A DNA stretch of 64,000 nt, taken from the NCBI GenBank assembly GCA_030849075.1, contig JASAOO010003547.1, positions 1 through 64,000 on the forward strand, given 5' to 3'. Both the position numbers and the translations under genes were made by a program. Source of the DNA: Zelonia costaricensis (taxonomy: Eukaryota; Euglenozoa; Kinetoplastea; Trypanosomatida; Trypanosomatidae). This document shows, piece by piece, positions 32,401 to 42,027 of this stretch. Each line of letters opens with the position of its first letter. Within the stretch, counting starts at the first letter, position 1. The notes under the pieces were generated by a model. It was not told the DNA's origin, ran no database searches, and saw only the letters and a program-made list of their open reading frames with translations.

Positions 32401-32897
32401 GAGACGCCGAGGTGTGCGCCGCTGACAAAGTTGTTGAGATGCGGGCGGGCTGCCACACCGACCTGCGTCGCGGGCATGCGCGAGCCGAGCGTGCGCCGCG
32501 GTGGTAGGGTGGCGGAGAGGTGCGGAATGCAGCCGACCCCGGCAAGCCGGAAGACCTGCGTTGTGTTGGGCAGCAGACACGACAACGAGGCCGCCTCGGA
32601 CGCGCTTGGGGCGGGTGGCCGTGCTGGGCGAGGAGATAGTCCGTAGCCTGTTACGCCGCCCAGTCCTTGTACGCGGCCCTTGGCCGAGTTGCTGCGCGCG
32701 TACGCGGCGCTGTGGTCTAGCGTGAGCAGCGACGCTGTGGCGGCAGCGGTGGCGGCGGCAGCTGGGGTGCTCGGGGCGCTCGAGTAGTACGCGCGGTGCA
32801 CCTCCGCGCTGCCGTGCACGACGCCGTCGTCGCTGCACGAGGCAGAGCCGACGGTGGTGGTGCGTGAGGTGTGAGAGGCGTAGTTGTATGCAAACAT
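29406..32897 (-). CDS. TPR-repeat protein with C-terminal J domain (DNAJC7/TTC2-like co-chaperone)
   Basis: 1163 residues from the ATG at 32897. A good trans-splice AG lies 86 nt upstream (32984-32985), with no earlier ATG in that leader. Residues 1 to about 545 are Ser/Ala/Pro-rich and probably disordered. A first TPR block (about 555-660) begins LKERGNAFLLKEEFGHAIAS. A second (about 870-1050) contains RDAGNAAYAAGEWDAAASAY. A J domain ends the protein, with KAYREAALRWHPDKW; the HPD motif that stimulates Hsp70 ATPase is at 1126-1128. TPR plus J domain is the layout of DNAJC7, which passes clients between Hsp70 and Hsp90. This protein is more than twice the length of that family because of the N-terminal extension, which may control location or be phosphorylated. 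Confidence 0.88.
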   Translation of the reverse strand: MFAYNYASHTSRTTTVGSASCSDDGVVHGSAEVHRAYYSSAPSTPAAAATAAATASLLTLDHSAAYARSNSAKGRVQGLGGVTGYGLSPRPARPPAPSASEAASLSCLLPNTTQVFRLAGVGCIPHLSATLPPRRTLGSRMPATQVGVAARPHLNNFVSGAHLGVSRNARTASAPPPRTETATLAGEAAARTDALRQWQAEKNSSPAKRARSSSPTPSPSTGSSADAPADGAAAAATTGPAVQPFLRSRQSAKQREGASRSAPAAAAAPPHAGDVPRTHPSTFTRHPAAALGQRAARQRTPGARMTRSSTLSRPVLLTKDASRAHNGAATPSSTRAAAEAAMFRAASAGPPPACDAGGGSPAPPSRSASRHGVHSEGSQETASGTAAAAALSSPYLARPFPPSPPPMRSGLHRRSRHGSLMSLASNSSASLMHHDAQCSPNGETAATLHFFSSMPHLSAGLREAEEATVHCSSSDDDVTMGATASALDGTGELQPPPAGVAAAAAATSRAEAPGAAGSPMYGAKRGGVGAGSVPPSPHRQSAAGTPTSVHGANASVVERLKERGNAFLLKEEFGHAIASYTEAIRLAPRYEALWGNRASAFLLTFRYLPAVADCLYLLHLHPGHPKACWRAAKAYAAAYRLLEAKKYYQLAQQGFEKEGAGHGTACDGARHRPSLSSVRPEAADEPAAGRCANAFAKAQRDVQAIAAEAAALEVVESFWQDLRHERWAAALAAMDKVLASASYAGPTAVSWQALRLEALLHLEPKKALADAEALHQTYPDCLELYPVMTKAVFYTMHDAAATQRCLALLDEAAEKRHAQNRMLKAHLRYCAAQLREGLPSAAGHGAALQMEEWGKQHHLREDSRITELRHTIEKFARYRDAGNAAYAAGEWDAAASAYTRCLETDRLNHALLAAVYCNRTAVYMQAGRWRDALGDADAAVSLSPQHATAYGRRGRVQLYLLAQEYEGQRAVLTSRYTGQWTAAVKDRLRSYADAAVTDLTRAVELAPTTEHKTQLQQALTQRQTILTALAPSSESVKSTKPSSAPPDAGWTRTQNPRASGLPSSSSAPPPRTDVRRATSAAVREVMGQLQLLGLSIVAPSAPGEYGRLPEPKVIAKAYREAALRWHPDKWVTATQQEQQEAERHFKSICIAYQALRERSGAVF

Positions 32898-35165
32898 CGA
32901 GTCGTGGTTTTCTTCTTGATGGATTGTTCTGGTGCTCAGCCGCGTATCTGAGCTGTCGGTGAAAGAGTAGATGCAATCTCTCTCTAGGAAAAGGAACAGG
33001 GGTAGCCGGACGTCGGCATGCAGATCAGAAGCCAACAAGAGCCAAGACGGCCACCGAACACAGCAAAACACAACAGAAAACCCGTCTTGCGGGCGTCGAG
33101 GTGAAAAGAAGGACTGTGAAAGTGAACAAAGGCGTTCAAGGCCGTTTCAGAGTCGAATCTGCGCGCAAATAAGCCAAAAAGAAAAACAAGCGAGCTGTCG
33201 CACTGCAACTCTCTTCTTCTTTTGCTTTTTTCACCACCAAAAGAACACAGCGAGAGAGCGGGAGAGCTGCGCTGATGCCGAAAATTAAAAGGCCAATGCA
33301 CGTACTGAGACGGAGTCTGTTCAGAACGGTGCTCCTCTGCCGCGTCCGCGTGGCGGAGGGGAGGGGGGGAGGGTGTATATGTGACTCGAGAACGCGTAGA
33401 AGGGGGAGAGGGCGAGGGGGCGACGCACTTCAACGAGACTGTGTGGTTGACGGTGGCCGACGTGCACCGCAACGGTGAGACTTCCGAGGCGAGTGGGTAA
33501 TACAAAGAAAGATGCGAGCGTTCTTCGAAAGCTGCGCCGGCACGCACTTGTGCGAACTTGGCACGCAGGTTCAGAAGGAAACGTCTACGGCGAGGGGCCG
33601 GGGGACCGACGACGCAATGCCACCAGCCTGATGCATGTGAGGCGGTTTCGGACAAGACGGAGCGTGGGAGGGGGGCGCACGTAAAGCAGGAGACGGGAAA
33701 GAGAGGGGAGAGTTGAGGCAGGGGAAGACACGAGGGACGTAGCAAGGGTAAGGCCGTGTGGCCCCCTGCCAACTCCGCGCTGCGTCGCTCCTTCTCGGCC
33801 ACACGCGCCATGCTACAGCGAAGCATCTTCCAAGAATCAGACACAAGCGTGCTCGATGCTGCCAGCTTCGCGCTACTCAGCCGAGGTGGGCCTGCGCGTG
33901 TACGCAACAGTGGGCTGTCGCGGCCGCGCTGAGACGAGATAGTAGGTGAAGACACCCGGCGGTTGCTTTTGTCCCTTCTGCCTGCTATAAGCTGTGGCTC
34001 ACGCTTTTTGCTAGTTTTCTTTTCTGTTTGCGTTAATAAGCGCCGAGACGGGGGGCGCAGAAGTACGCTGTAAATATCGCCTCTCTTCAGCAGCGACCCA
34101 CACACTCACACACAAAGGCGCGCGCCATCTCGCACGTCGCGGCGCGCACGACGACCATCAGAAAGATGGCACGGCTACAGCGCACGCACACAACGCGCTG
34201 CAAGGGGCCGAGGTCGAGATCGGGAAATTGTCACATGTCCTCTCCAAGCATGTCGACAAAGGCGGAAAGAGATGGACGGGAAGGTGGCGCTTCGGTGACA
34301 ACCTCACACAAGAATGAAAGCCACCGTACAAAGGCAGCTGACACACGTACCAGCAGAAAGCAAGCCGGCAGCGGCAAAGCAAAAACGTTGCCGTACATCG
34401 ATAAGACAGGGGGGAGGGGGAGGGGCACAAAAAGAAAAAGGGACCGGAAAATCGAAAAGGGGGGTGGCGTTGAAAACGAACGCGCGTTTGTTTGCTGCCG
34501 TTTGTTTTTGTTTGTTTGTTTGTTTTTTGAGGAGGAAGGGAAGACGGGAAGGATGCAAGTTTCCATTCCGCTGTCGCATCGGGCCAGAGCACAAGAAGAA
34601 GACGATCGATCAACAGCGCTGCGGAGACAACCGCAGTGCACGAGCCGACTGTTCGTTCGTTCTTTTCTTTTTTCGGCGAGGGGAGGGGGGAGTGCGTCGA
34701 CAAGGTGAAAGCACACCCCAAGACACACGCGTACACACACTGTACATGGAAAGACGCCGCGCCGGTGAAGATGGTGAGGAGAGGAGAAGAGTACTAGCAG
34801 CGAGAGCAGGGGCCGCAAAAAAAAAAAAACACACAAAGAAAAAAGGAAGAGCGGAACGGATTTCGGCACAACACTGGAACCGCGAACGGTGCTCCGACAC
34901 GGGCGACTTCTTCGCCAGCGCACGCGCAAAGGGGGTGAGAAAGGGAGAGCGCGTGGCCTCCGACGACGTGTGCGTACGGGATGGGGGAGGGAGGGGAACG
35001 GCAACGCAGCCCAACAAAGCGAAGAGCTCCACACGGCGCCAGTGGAGTGCAGAAGAGCGACGTGCACGCCACAACGAGCAATGATCGAAAACACACGTAG
35101 ACGCGCGAGAAGCTCATTCGCGCAGTCTTGTACGAACGCAAGAGGTCACAAGCCACGCGTAGAAC
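32898..35165. other. Intergenic region between the ubiquitin-like-domain gene and the TPR/J gene
   Basis: About 2.3 kb with the splice region of the TPR/J gene and the 3' UTR of the next gene upstream. A long minus-strand frame (32984-34105) crosses it. I treat that frame as doubtful because pyrimidine-rich DNA rarely contains stop codons. TTTG repeats lie near 34499-34530 and an A run near 34820. Confidence 0.5.
32984..32985 (-). promoter_or_regulatory. Predicted spliced-leader acceptor AG for the TPR/J gene
   Basis: The minus strand reads CCTGTTCCTTTTCCTAG, 86 nt before the ATG at 32897. It is the last AG before an ATG-free leader and supports the internal ATG over the longer frame starting at 33071. 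Confidence 0.55.
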
Positions 35166-38100
35166 TCACAGCTTGCGGCGGGAGAAGGAGCCGCGCTTGC
35201 CGCTCGGTGGCTGCGGCTTCTGTGAACCGCTGCCTCTCTTCGCGGCACTGGCGGCCGCAGTCGACATGACCGGCGCCGTCGCACTCAACGCCGCGGCGGC
35301 GGCGGCGTTCGGCAACGCAGCAGTTGAGGTGCTTGACAAGACTGCGGCACCAGCGGCAGCAACAGCAGCCGCAGACGCAGCAGCAGCCTCGGTCTGCCGC
35401 TCCCGCACACACGCGTCCATCGCGTCGCGCGAGGTTTCCATGTAGTGGATCAAGTGGTCAAGCACGGCGGCCTCGCCGGTGGGCTGCTGCTCCACCAGAC
35501 TGCCCAGCATCATCTCGTAAAGGGCGTCGATGGCATGGGTCCGCGCGTACAGGCGCTTCGCCGCCTCCTCCGACGAGGTGGAGGCTCTGGCGAGCGGGCG
35601 GCGCACCGTCGTGCGCACCGGCCGGAGCTGCGTCGGCGGCAGCGGGCGAAGCGTGCTGAGTCGCTTGCTCAGCGGCACCCGCGGCATCTGCACGAGCTCG
35701 TCCTGCGCCGCCTCGAGCGAGGCCGACGTCATCGGCGGCGCCGTCGTCGACATGGCCATCCTCCTCTCCGTCTCCCGACTCGCGGCCTCGGCGAAGCACG
35801 TCAGCGCCGCGCCGTAGTCGCACAGAGCGTACTCGCACACCAGCCACGGGGCATCCTGAGCGCGCGCGTTGGCCAGCGCCGCGTCCCGCACAGCCGCCGC
35901 AGCCGGGATGCGGGGGAACTTCGCGAACTTGTCGAAGAGGTGGCGCAGGAAGACGGGCGGCACCGACGCAGCGGAGGGCAGCACATAATTGCGCACCACC
36001 GTCGCGAGGTTAGTCGGCCCGTTGGCCGCGCCGAGCAGACGGAGGCCCGGCAGCTGCGGAGACACCGCCTCACCCACCACGGCGTCCACCACGCGCAAGT
36101 CCGCCGTGTAGGCGGCAGCAGTGAGGTGCCGCAGCGACGGGGCCAAACCGTCCACGCCCGCCACCACGTGCTCGCACAGCACCGCCGTGTGGCGAGCGGG
36201 GGCGCGCGCTACGCTCGACTCGGCCGCGGCACCAATGGCAGCAGTCGCCACCGCCTCCACCGGCATCGGCAGCGCGGCGGCGGCGGCAGCGGCGTCCGTC
36301 CCTCTGTTCTCGTCAGAGCTGCCCGCGACGACAACCGTGACGAGGTCAGCTGGGGCCGCAGCCGCCGCCGCGTTCTCCATGGCCGCCACGGCGCTCCACG
36401 GCCGCGTCGCCGTCACGAGGCACCACTTGTCGGCGCAGCACGTATGCCGCTCGTCGCAGTAGCCGGCCCACCACCGCGCGGCGCCGTCCATCAGGGCCCG
36501 GCCCGTTTCCGCTGCGCCCTCCTTCGGCGGCAACACGTGGCGGGTGTCGCAGACGTACAGGGGGTATGAGGTGAGGTGCGGCGTGGGAAGGTCCTTCTCG
36601 AGCGGGCCAACGAGCTGTTGGTAGCGGTCCCGCATCAGCTTGAACCACTGCCGCCGCGTCCCCTCCGGCACCGCGCCCGCCTTTTCCTCGGCCTCGGCCA
36701 GCGTGGTCAAGCACTCGGCCACCTCGTCCTGCTTGTGCGCCTTGCTCGTGAGCTTCAGCCGCTGGAGGGAGACCGGCTGCTGCGCCTCCTCAGTGCCGCC
36801 GAGGACGTAGGCCACCGTCTGGATCGTCTTGCCCACAGCCTTGATTACGTAGTGGCAGCTGTACAGCACCAAGACAGCGCGCTGCTGACGGCACAGCTGC
36901 AGGAGGGCCTTGACGAGCCGCTCCGGCCCGTCAGGAGTGGCCCAGCGCAGCGCGGGGCCCGACCACAGCGCGGCCGCCGGCTGCAGGGCCCGCAACGCAC
37001 TCACGCGGCGGGGCCCCGACGCACTCGCGGACGGCGGCTGCAGCTGGTACGCCTCCACAGCGGCGTCGGCGTCGCACATGAGCAGGCGACTCAGCGCCGC
37101 GACGACGGCCCAGGCCGCGATGGACTGGTCCGGGGCATCGCCAAAGACGGAGCCGCGCACGCCCTGCTCGTCCATCTGCACGTAGAACTCCTCCGCGGCC
37201 GCGAAGAAGCGGCAGGCCAGCAGCACGAGGCGGCGCACATCGCGGCGGCACCGCGGCAGCGACGCTGCGTTGCTCGTGGCCGTCGCGACGAGGTCGGCGA
37301 GCACGGCAAAGAGCTCCGTGCGGAGAGTCGTGATGGTGCGGTGCGTGCTATGCGCCGCCTCGGGGGTGGCCAGGGCCGCCCACTGCTGAATGAGGTCGTC
37401 CGCCCGCTGCACCTCTGCGCGCAGGCCCGGCAGCCGCGCGTCCTCAGCCTCGTTGAGGGGCGGCAGCGCCGCGGAGCCGGTCGGGAGCGCGGCCGCAGCC
37501 GGCGGCGGCACGGGCGCCAGCGGCGCGGCAGCAGCGCCCTCCCTCACCGGCGGCAGAGAAGCGACGTCGCGCAGCTCGATGGCGCCGCGGTGCGGCTTGT
37601 CGTGCTCGACGCCCACGCGGGCCTCGTAGTCGGTGCCGTCGCGGCCGCCGCTGAGGCCGGACACCTCCTCGGTCGACATGTTGGCGTTGCTGTCGAACTC
37701 CTCCTCGTCTTCGAAGTTGTACCCGTCCTCCTCGTCGTCGTCCTCGGCGCCCTCCTCCATCTCCTCCATCTCGTCCATCATCTCGTCGTCGTCGTCGTCG
37801 TCCATGCTCGTCGACAGCAGCGACTCGCTCGGGGTTGCGCCGTCGGAGAAGCCGCCGACCTGCACCTCCACCTGGTACACATCGGGCGAGCCGTCCCGCG
37901 TGTTCACTTCAAGCATCATGACGTGGCGCGACGGGGCCTCGCCGCTCATCTGCTCAGCCATCGCCCGCAGCGCGAGCATGCGGAGCTGATCCCGCACCTG
38001 CTGCAGCGAGCGCTCCCCACCGCGGTTGAGCGCGGCCAGAAAGGTCTGCGGGTTTGCGCAGATCCAGTCGAAGAAGACGGGCGACACAGCCGCGATCTGC

Positions 38101-38915
38101 TCCATGACTGCTTTGAGCACGATCAGGTCGCCATTCACCTTGCTGGACATGTACTTCATCGTTGGGTGCTCGTAGATGCGCTGGGGGGCACCCTGCAGGA
38201 GCGCGATGAGGTCCTCTTCGTCCTCAAGGTCCGGCGCCATGCACTCCTTGGCCAGCTCCCTCAGCCCGTCGGGGCTGTACGGGTACGGCAGCGGTCCCTT
38301 TGGCACTGCAGCGCTCGCTGCAGGCACTGCGCCAGTGACGCGGGGCTGCGACGCGCGGCGGCTCGTGGCCGCGGTGGAGGAGGCGGGCGTGATGCCAGGT
38401 GCCGACCGCACGGTGGGGGACGCGGCACCGGCGCGCGGCGACCCGGTGCCGCTTGTACCCGGTGAAGCCACCCCTGGACATCCTGCAGCGGGGGCCGCCG
38501 GCGCGGTGGCGGCAGCGGAGCTGCGGCGCGTCTGCGCGGCCGCGACACGGGCCGGCACGCCGTAGATGATGACAGACCGGGCGGCGGCGGACATGCCGAC
38601 GGCGGCGGCACCAGACGACGTCGCGGCGCCGAAGGGCCCGGCCGCCCCGGCTCGCGCTGGCGCGTACGCGGAGGGGTCGAGCGGCACGGCGGCAAGGTCG
38701 GTGCCGTGCTCGCGCTGGAAGCGCTGCAGGTACACCAGCCGGCCGTGTACGTGGATCTTGACGCTTTCGGCGTCGAAGTTGAAGGGCGACGCGGCTGCGG
38801 CCTTGAGCACGGAACCGAGCGTCACAGGGGCCTTGAGCGACACACTCTTGCCCGAGATGGAACGCAGCGTCACGGGCGCCGCTGACGACGTCAGCGACAG
38901 CTGGCGGGGAGGCAT
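35166..38915 (-). CDS. Large protein with N-terminal ubiquitin-like fold and acidic region
   Basis: 1249 residues from the ATG at 38915; the open frame begins 27 nt earlier, but only with GTG. Residues about 11-70 look like a ubiquitin-like beta-grasp fold (VTLRSISGKSVSLKAP, then VKIHVHGRLVYLQRF). A Pro/Ala/Ser linker leads to a helical module (about 220-315) with LAKECMAPDLEDEEDLIALL and ICANPQTFLAALNRGG. The second resembles the XPC-binding/STI1-type helices of Rad23 and ubiquilin. A strongly acidic Asp/Glu stretch lies at about 370-405. Residues about 450-1249 are mainly helical, Ala-rich, with no domain I recognise. The basic C-terminus (KRGSFSRRKL) could be a nuclear signal. The layout suggests a proteasome-shuttle or ubiquitin-pathway adaptor, but no UBA domain is evident, so the function remains open. 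Confidence 0.82.
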   Translation of the reverse strand: MPPRQLSLTSSAAPVTLRSISGKSVSLKAPVTLGSVLKAAAASPFNFDAESVKIHVHGRLVYLQRFQREHGTDLAAVPLDPSAYAPARAGAAGPFGAATSSGAAAVGMSAAARSVIIYGVPARVAAAQTRRSSAAATAPAAPAAGCPGVASPGTSGTGSPRAGAASPTVRSAPGITPASSTAATSRRASQPRVTGAVPAASAAVPKGPLPYPYSPDGLRELAKECMAPDLEDEEDLIALLQGAPQRIYEHPTMKYMSSKVNGDLIVLKAVMEQIAAVSPVFFDWICANPQTFLAALNRGGERSLQQVRDQLRMLALRAMAEQMSGEAPSRHVMMLEVNTRDGSPDVYQVEVQVGGFSDGATPSESLLSTSMDDDDDDEMMDEMEEMEEGAEDDDEEDGYNFEDEEEFDSNANMSTEEVSGLSGGRDGTDYEARVGVEHDKPHRGAIELRDVASLPPVREGAAAAPLAPVPPPAAAALPTGSAALPPLNEAEDARLPGLRAEVQRADDLIQQWAALATPEAAHSTHRTITTLRTELFAVLADLVATATSNAASLPRCRRDVRRLVLLACRFFAAAEEFYVQMDEQGVRGSVFGDAPDQSIAAWAVVAALSRLLMCDADAAVEAYQLQPPSASASGPRRVSALRALQPAAALWSGPALRWATPDGPERLVKALLQLCRQQRAVLVLYSCHYVIKAVGKTIQTVAYVLGGTEEAQQPVSLQRLKLTSKAHKQDEVAECLTTLAEAEEKAGAVPEGTRRQWFKLMRDRYQQLVGPLEKDLPTPHLTSYPLYVCDTRHVLPPKEGAAETGRALMDGAARWWAGYCDERHTCCADKWCLVTATRPWSAVAAMENAAAAAAPADLVTVVVAGSSDENRGTDAAAAAAALPMPVEAVATAAIGAAAESSVARAPARHTAVLCEHVVAGVDGLAPSLRHLTAAAYTADLRVVDAVVGEAVSPQLPGLRLLGAANGPTNLATVVRNYVLPSAASVPPVFLRHLFDKFAKFPRIPAAAAVRDAALANARAQDAPWLVCEYALCDYGAALTCFAEAASRETERRMAMSTTAPPMTSASLEAAQDELVQMPRVPLSKRLSTLRPLPPTQLRPVRTTVRRPLARASTSSEEAAKRLYARTHAIDALYEMMLGSLVEQQPTGEAAVLDHLIHYMETSRDAMDACVRERQTEAAAASAAAVAAAGAAVLSSTSTAALPNAAAAAALSATAPVMSTAAASAAKRGSGSQKPQPPSGKRGSFSRRKL

Positions 38916-38998
38916 GATGACTGCTGAGGTGGCTCTGTGCACTGTATGAGGTTTGACGCACCAGGTATAAGTTAGCTCCGTGTATACGAAACAGCGAA

Positions 38999-39000
38999 CT
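38999..39000 (-). promoter_or_regulatory. Predicted spliced-leader acceptor AG for the ubiquitin-like-domain gene
   Basis: A long minus-strand pyrimidine tract (about 39010-39056) precedes GCCTGAG, 83 nt before the ATG at 38915. The start of the tract marks the low-coordinate edge of the gene-poor region. Confidence 0.5.
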
Positions 39001-39628
39001 CAGGCGGAGAGCCCGCAGCGAAGGGTAAAGCGGGAAGAGGAAAAAGAAAAAGAGAGCGCGTGTGTGGCACCGGCAGTCGCGACGCGCGGAAGTGGGACAG
39101 AGTGGATCGCCCTTGCGCTTCACGGTGGGACAGAAAAAAAAAAAAGGAAAATGAAGGACCCACAGAAACACACAAGACAACAGCTGACACAGATGCGTGA
39201 CGCGGGGTCACGCAATGGGCAGAGACGGGGGGCTGCAGGAGGAGGAGACGGAGAAGAGGGGAGCAGGAACGACGCGTCACAAGGCGCCAACGCGACGCTC
39301 AAGGGTCGGGGGAAAGAGGGAAAAAAAAAGATGAAGGGAAGGATGAACAGACGCACGAGGACACAAGAAAGAAAAGGGCAGTGAAAAGGGGGCAAAACAA
39401 ACAGAGCGGGACGTGCACGCGGGGCAGACAGCTACCTCCTTCACAACACGAACCACCGCTCGGCCAAAACAACAAAACAAAACTCACAAGAGGGCACGCC
39501 AGAGGCAGACCACTGACGTTCCGTGAAAGTCTCTCTCGCAACAAAAGAGACGGGACGTGGTTCGAATGCTATAGATACAGGTGCGTGTCGCAAGAATGTG
39601 TGTTGGGGGAGGAGGAGGAGGAGGGTGA

Positions 39629-39645
39629 GGGGGGGGGGGGGGGGG
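39629..39645. repeat. Poly-G run
   Basis: A homopolymer of 17 G within purine-rich DNA. On the transcribed strand it is poly-C. Its exact length is likely to be error-prone. Confidence 0.9.
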
Positions 39646-39677
39646 CAAAAGCACAAAAAGGGGGGAAGTGGACAAGA

Positions 39678-39719
39678 GGACACCGGGTGAGCGAGAGAGG
39701 ACACTGGGTGAGCGAGAGA
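39678..39719. repeat. Tandem 21-bp repeat, two copies
   Basis: GGACACCGGGTGAGCGAGAG plus a final A is repeated immediately with one change (C to T), at 39678-39698 and 39699-39719. Confidence 0.9.
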
Positions 39720-41990
39720 ATGCCGCAATCAGTGAGGAACGGGGACGTGAGGCGGCAAGCAGTGGCGCGGCAGAGGCGGAACACGCGCGGGATGTAAATG
39801 GAGCAACAAGCAGAAGACAGTACGCACACTGAGGGAGAGGCTGAGGACGAGAAGAAAAAGAGAAGGCGGTCGCACGAAGCCGCTGCCGCGAAGATAGGGA
39901 GGAAGGAGAGCCCACACACAAAAAAAAAGCGAAATTGTGCGACGCGTCAAGAAGCCTGAAAGACGCTGCAGCCAAGAAGAAACACAGCGGAGCGGCGGCT
40001 GCGGTGCGTATATTTTTTTCCTTTTCCTTCCCTCAGCCCTGAGTACACCTTCCAGAGCTTGCTCCAGGCTCCGCACTACACCCCCCGGTGGTCCGCAATA
40101 ACCTGTCTTTTACGGTTGAGAGGAGAAGGGGGCGTCCTCTGGTGCAACAAGGTCAAGAGAGTGGCACGGCTGCGAGACCAGGGGGGGAGAGCGCACGACA
40201 CACAAAAAGAAGGCCGAACAAGGCAGCGGGTGAAGAAGTCTAACAAACAACGCCACTGTTCACAGGCCGTGACGCTCAGTCACGCACAAAGAACACAGCC
40301 AACCACTTCCCTGGGTGGAACAAGCCACGGTTGACACGGAATTCGAGCGAAATACAAGAAAAGAAGGGGAGGCCGAGAAAGAAAAATAGGGCGGGACTCG
40401 CAAAGCGACAGAAGAAGCCCGGCACGTAGCTCAGGGAGGGGGGAGGGAAATGCAGTGAAACTCCAGCGAGGGAAGCGCAAGGAGGGAAGAGGTAGAGGTG
40501 CTGCCGGTGCACGCGAGCAGCACCGATGCACTTGTATACTCCGGTCACGACAAAGCACTCGTACACACACGCACAGGGAGAGAGAGACACACAGTTGGAG
40601 CCGCCAGCCCTGTTTACGCCTCCTCTGTTGCTGCTGTGTCACTCTCGCTGCTCCCGCGACAGTGATGGGTTGCAGTAGTAGCAGAGGAAACACACAAAAG
40701 GGAAGGCCCTTCTCGTTGAGGAAATTCGCAACCAGATCGGCACCCGAGCGCTGGCGTCACGCGCGGCTGGCTCTGACTGCGTCGCGAACGGCGAGGGCGG
40801 CGGGCTATCTACGATTGTGTACCAGGTCTCCAGCTAAGCGAGAATGCACAAGGTGAGGCAATAGTGGAATGGGGTAGGCGGGTCACGGGGGCACTACAAG
40901 CGGCGGCGGCTTGGAACTGATGGCGGAGAAACGGGGGGCGGTGTGTGCCGCGAGGGAGAGGCGAGGACAGGAGAGGGCGCCAGTGAGGCGAGGGGGGGTG
41001 GCGTGTCGCAGTGGTGGCGGCACGGGGAAAGCGAGGCGAGGGTGGGAAGGGCAGAGGCAGTACGGGAGTGAGAAGCGGGTGGGGTGAGGAATGCACCGCT
41101 GAGGCCACAAGGCGGCTTGGTGGGTCGCTCAGTGGAACACACAGACACACAGAGGAGTGGAGCTCACGAGCGCAACGGTCCTTCTTCTCGATGCGCGTAG
41201 CCCAGCGGGGAACGGCGGAAAGGCGGGACCTTTCGAGGGCACGGCGCGTACCCGGCACACGAATGCTTTTACGGCCGGGGTGTCCACGACACGCCGGAGC
41301 GAGGGCGCTGGCCGTTTACCGTCTCGTGTGCACAGGCGCGCCCGGCCACAAGCGTCACGCACGTGGTGGCCTGCGTCGTCCTCTGTAAGGGAGGCGGCGA
41401 CATGTGTTGCGCGCCGCAGCAGCCTGTCCACCGCGCCACGCAGAAAGCACCCAGCACAGTTGCTGTGGCGCTACATCGGCTCGTTGCTGGTGTTGTTGTT
41501 GTTTGAGTCTCCCAAGTTTGTTGTGATGTTCTGGAGTTTTACGTTAAACAGCTGATGGTCGGATTTCGCGGCTTCTATGTCTTCCTCCTTTATGTTTTAG
41601 CCTTCCGTGTTGTTTTTTCTTCGGGCGCTGAAGCTCCTGTCTAACAGCGGGGAGGGGGGAACAGCGAGCCGGACGATGCAGACAACATGCGAGTCAGCGA
41701 ACGCACGTCGGAGCGAGGGAGAAGAGGAGAGCCTGAGCAAAATAAGGGGGCCAAGACGTGGAGAGGAGATCGCAAAGAGGGAAAACAAAAGGAGAAGCTA
41801 CGCGGACGACTGGGGGGGAGAGACGCAGAAACAAAGAGAAAAGGAGGACGAGCACAATGTGCGGCCGCGTGAGAATAAGCAAGCACACAAATACACACAG
41901 ACACTCACACAAACACAGGCATCCACACGCAAACTCACAGACACACAGACACACAGACATTACCACTCACACGCGAGCGGAAGAAGGTAG

Positions 41991-41991
<1 letters not shown>

Positions 41992-42023
<32 letters not shown>
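41992..42023. repeat. (CA)n microsatellite
   Basis: A CA run of about 32 nt. It follows a stretch of imperfect CA-rich repeats from about 41880. Confidence 0.95.

Positions 42024-42027
<4 letters not shown>

Noticed and set aside
36576..38465. 629-codon plus-strand frame opposite the ubiquitin-like-domain gene
   Set aside because: Antisense shadow with Arg/His/Leu-rich peptide and no recognisable domain. The opposing frame has clear domain structure.
39559..39570. GGTTCGAATGC resembling a tRNA T-loop/B-box
   Set aside because: No acceptor or anticodon stems can be formed around it and there is no A-box at the right distance.
40665..40856. Plus-strand 63-codon frame beginning MGCSSSRGNTQKG, like a myristoylated protein
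   Set aside because: It lies exactly opposite an open minus-strand patch, has weak codon bias, and has no plus-strand pyrimidine tract directly upstream. A chance match to the short motif is likely.
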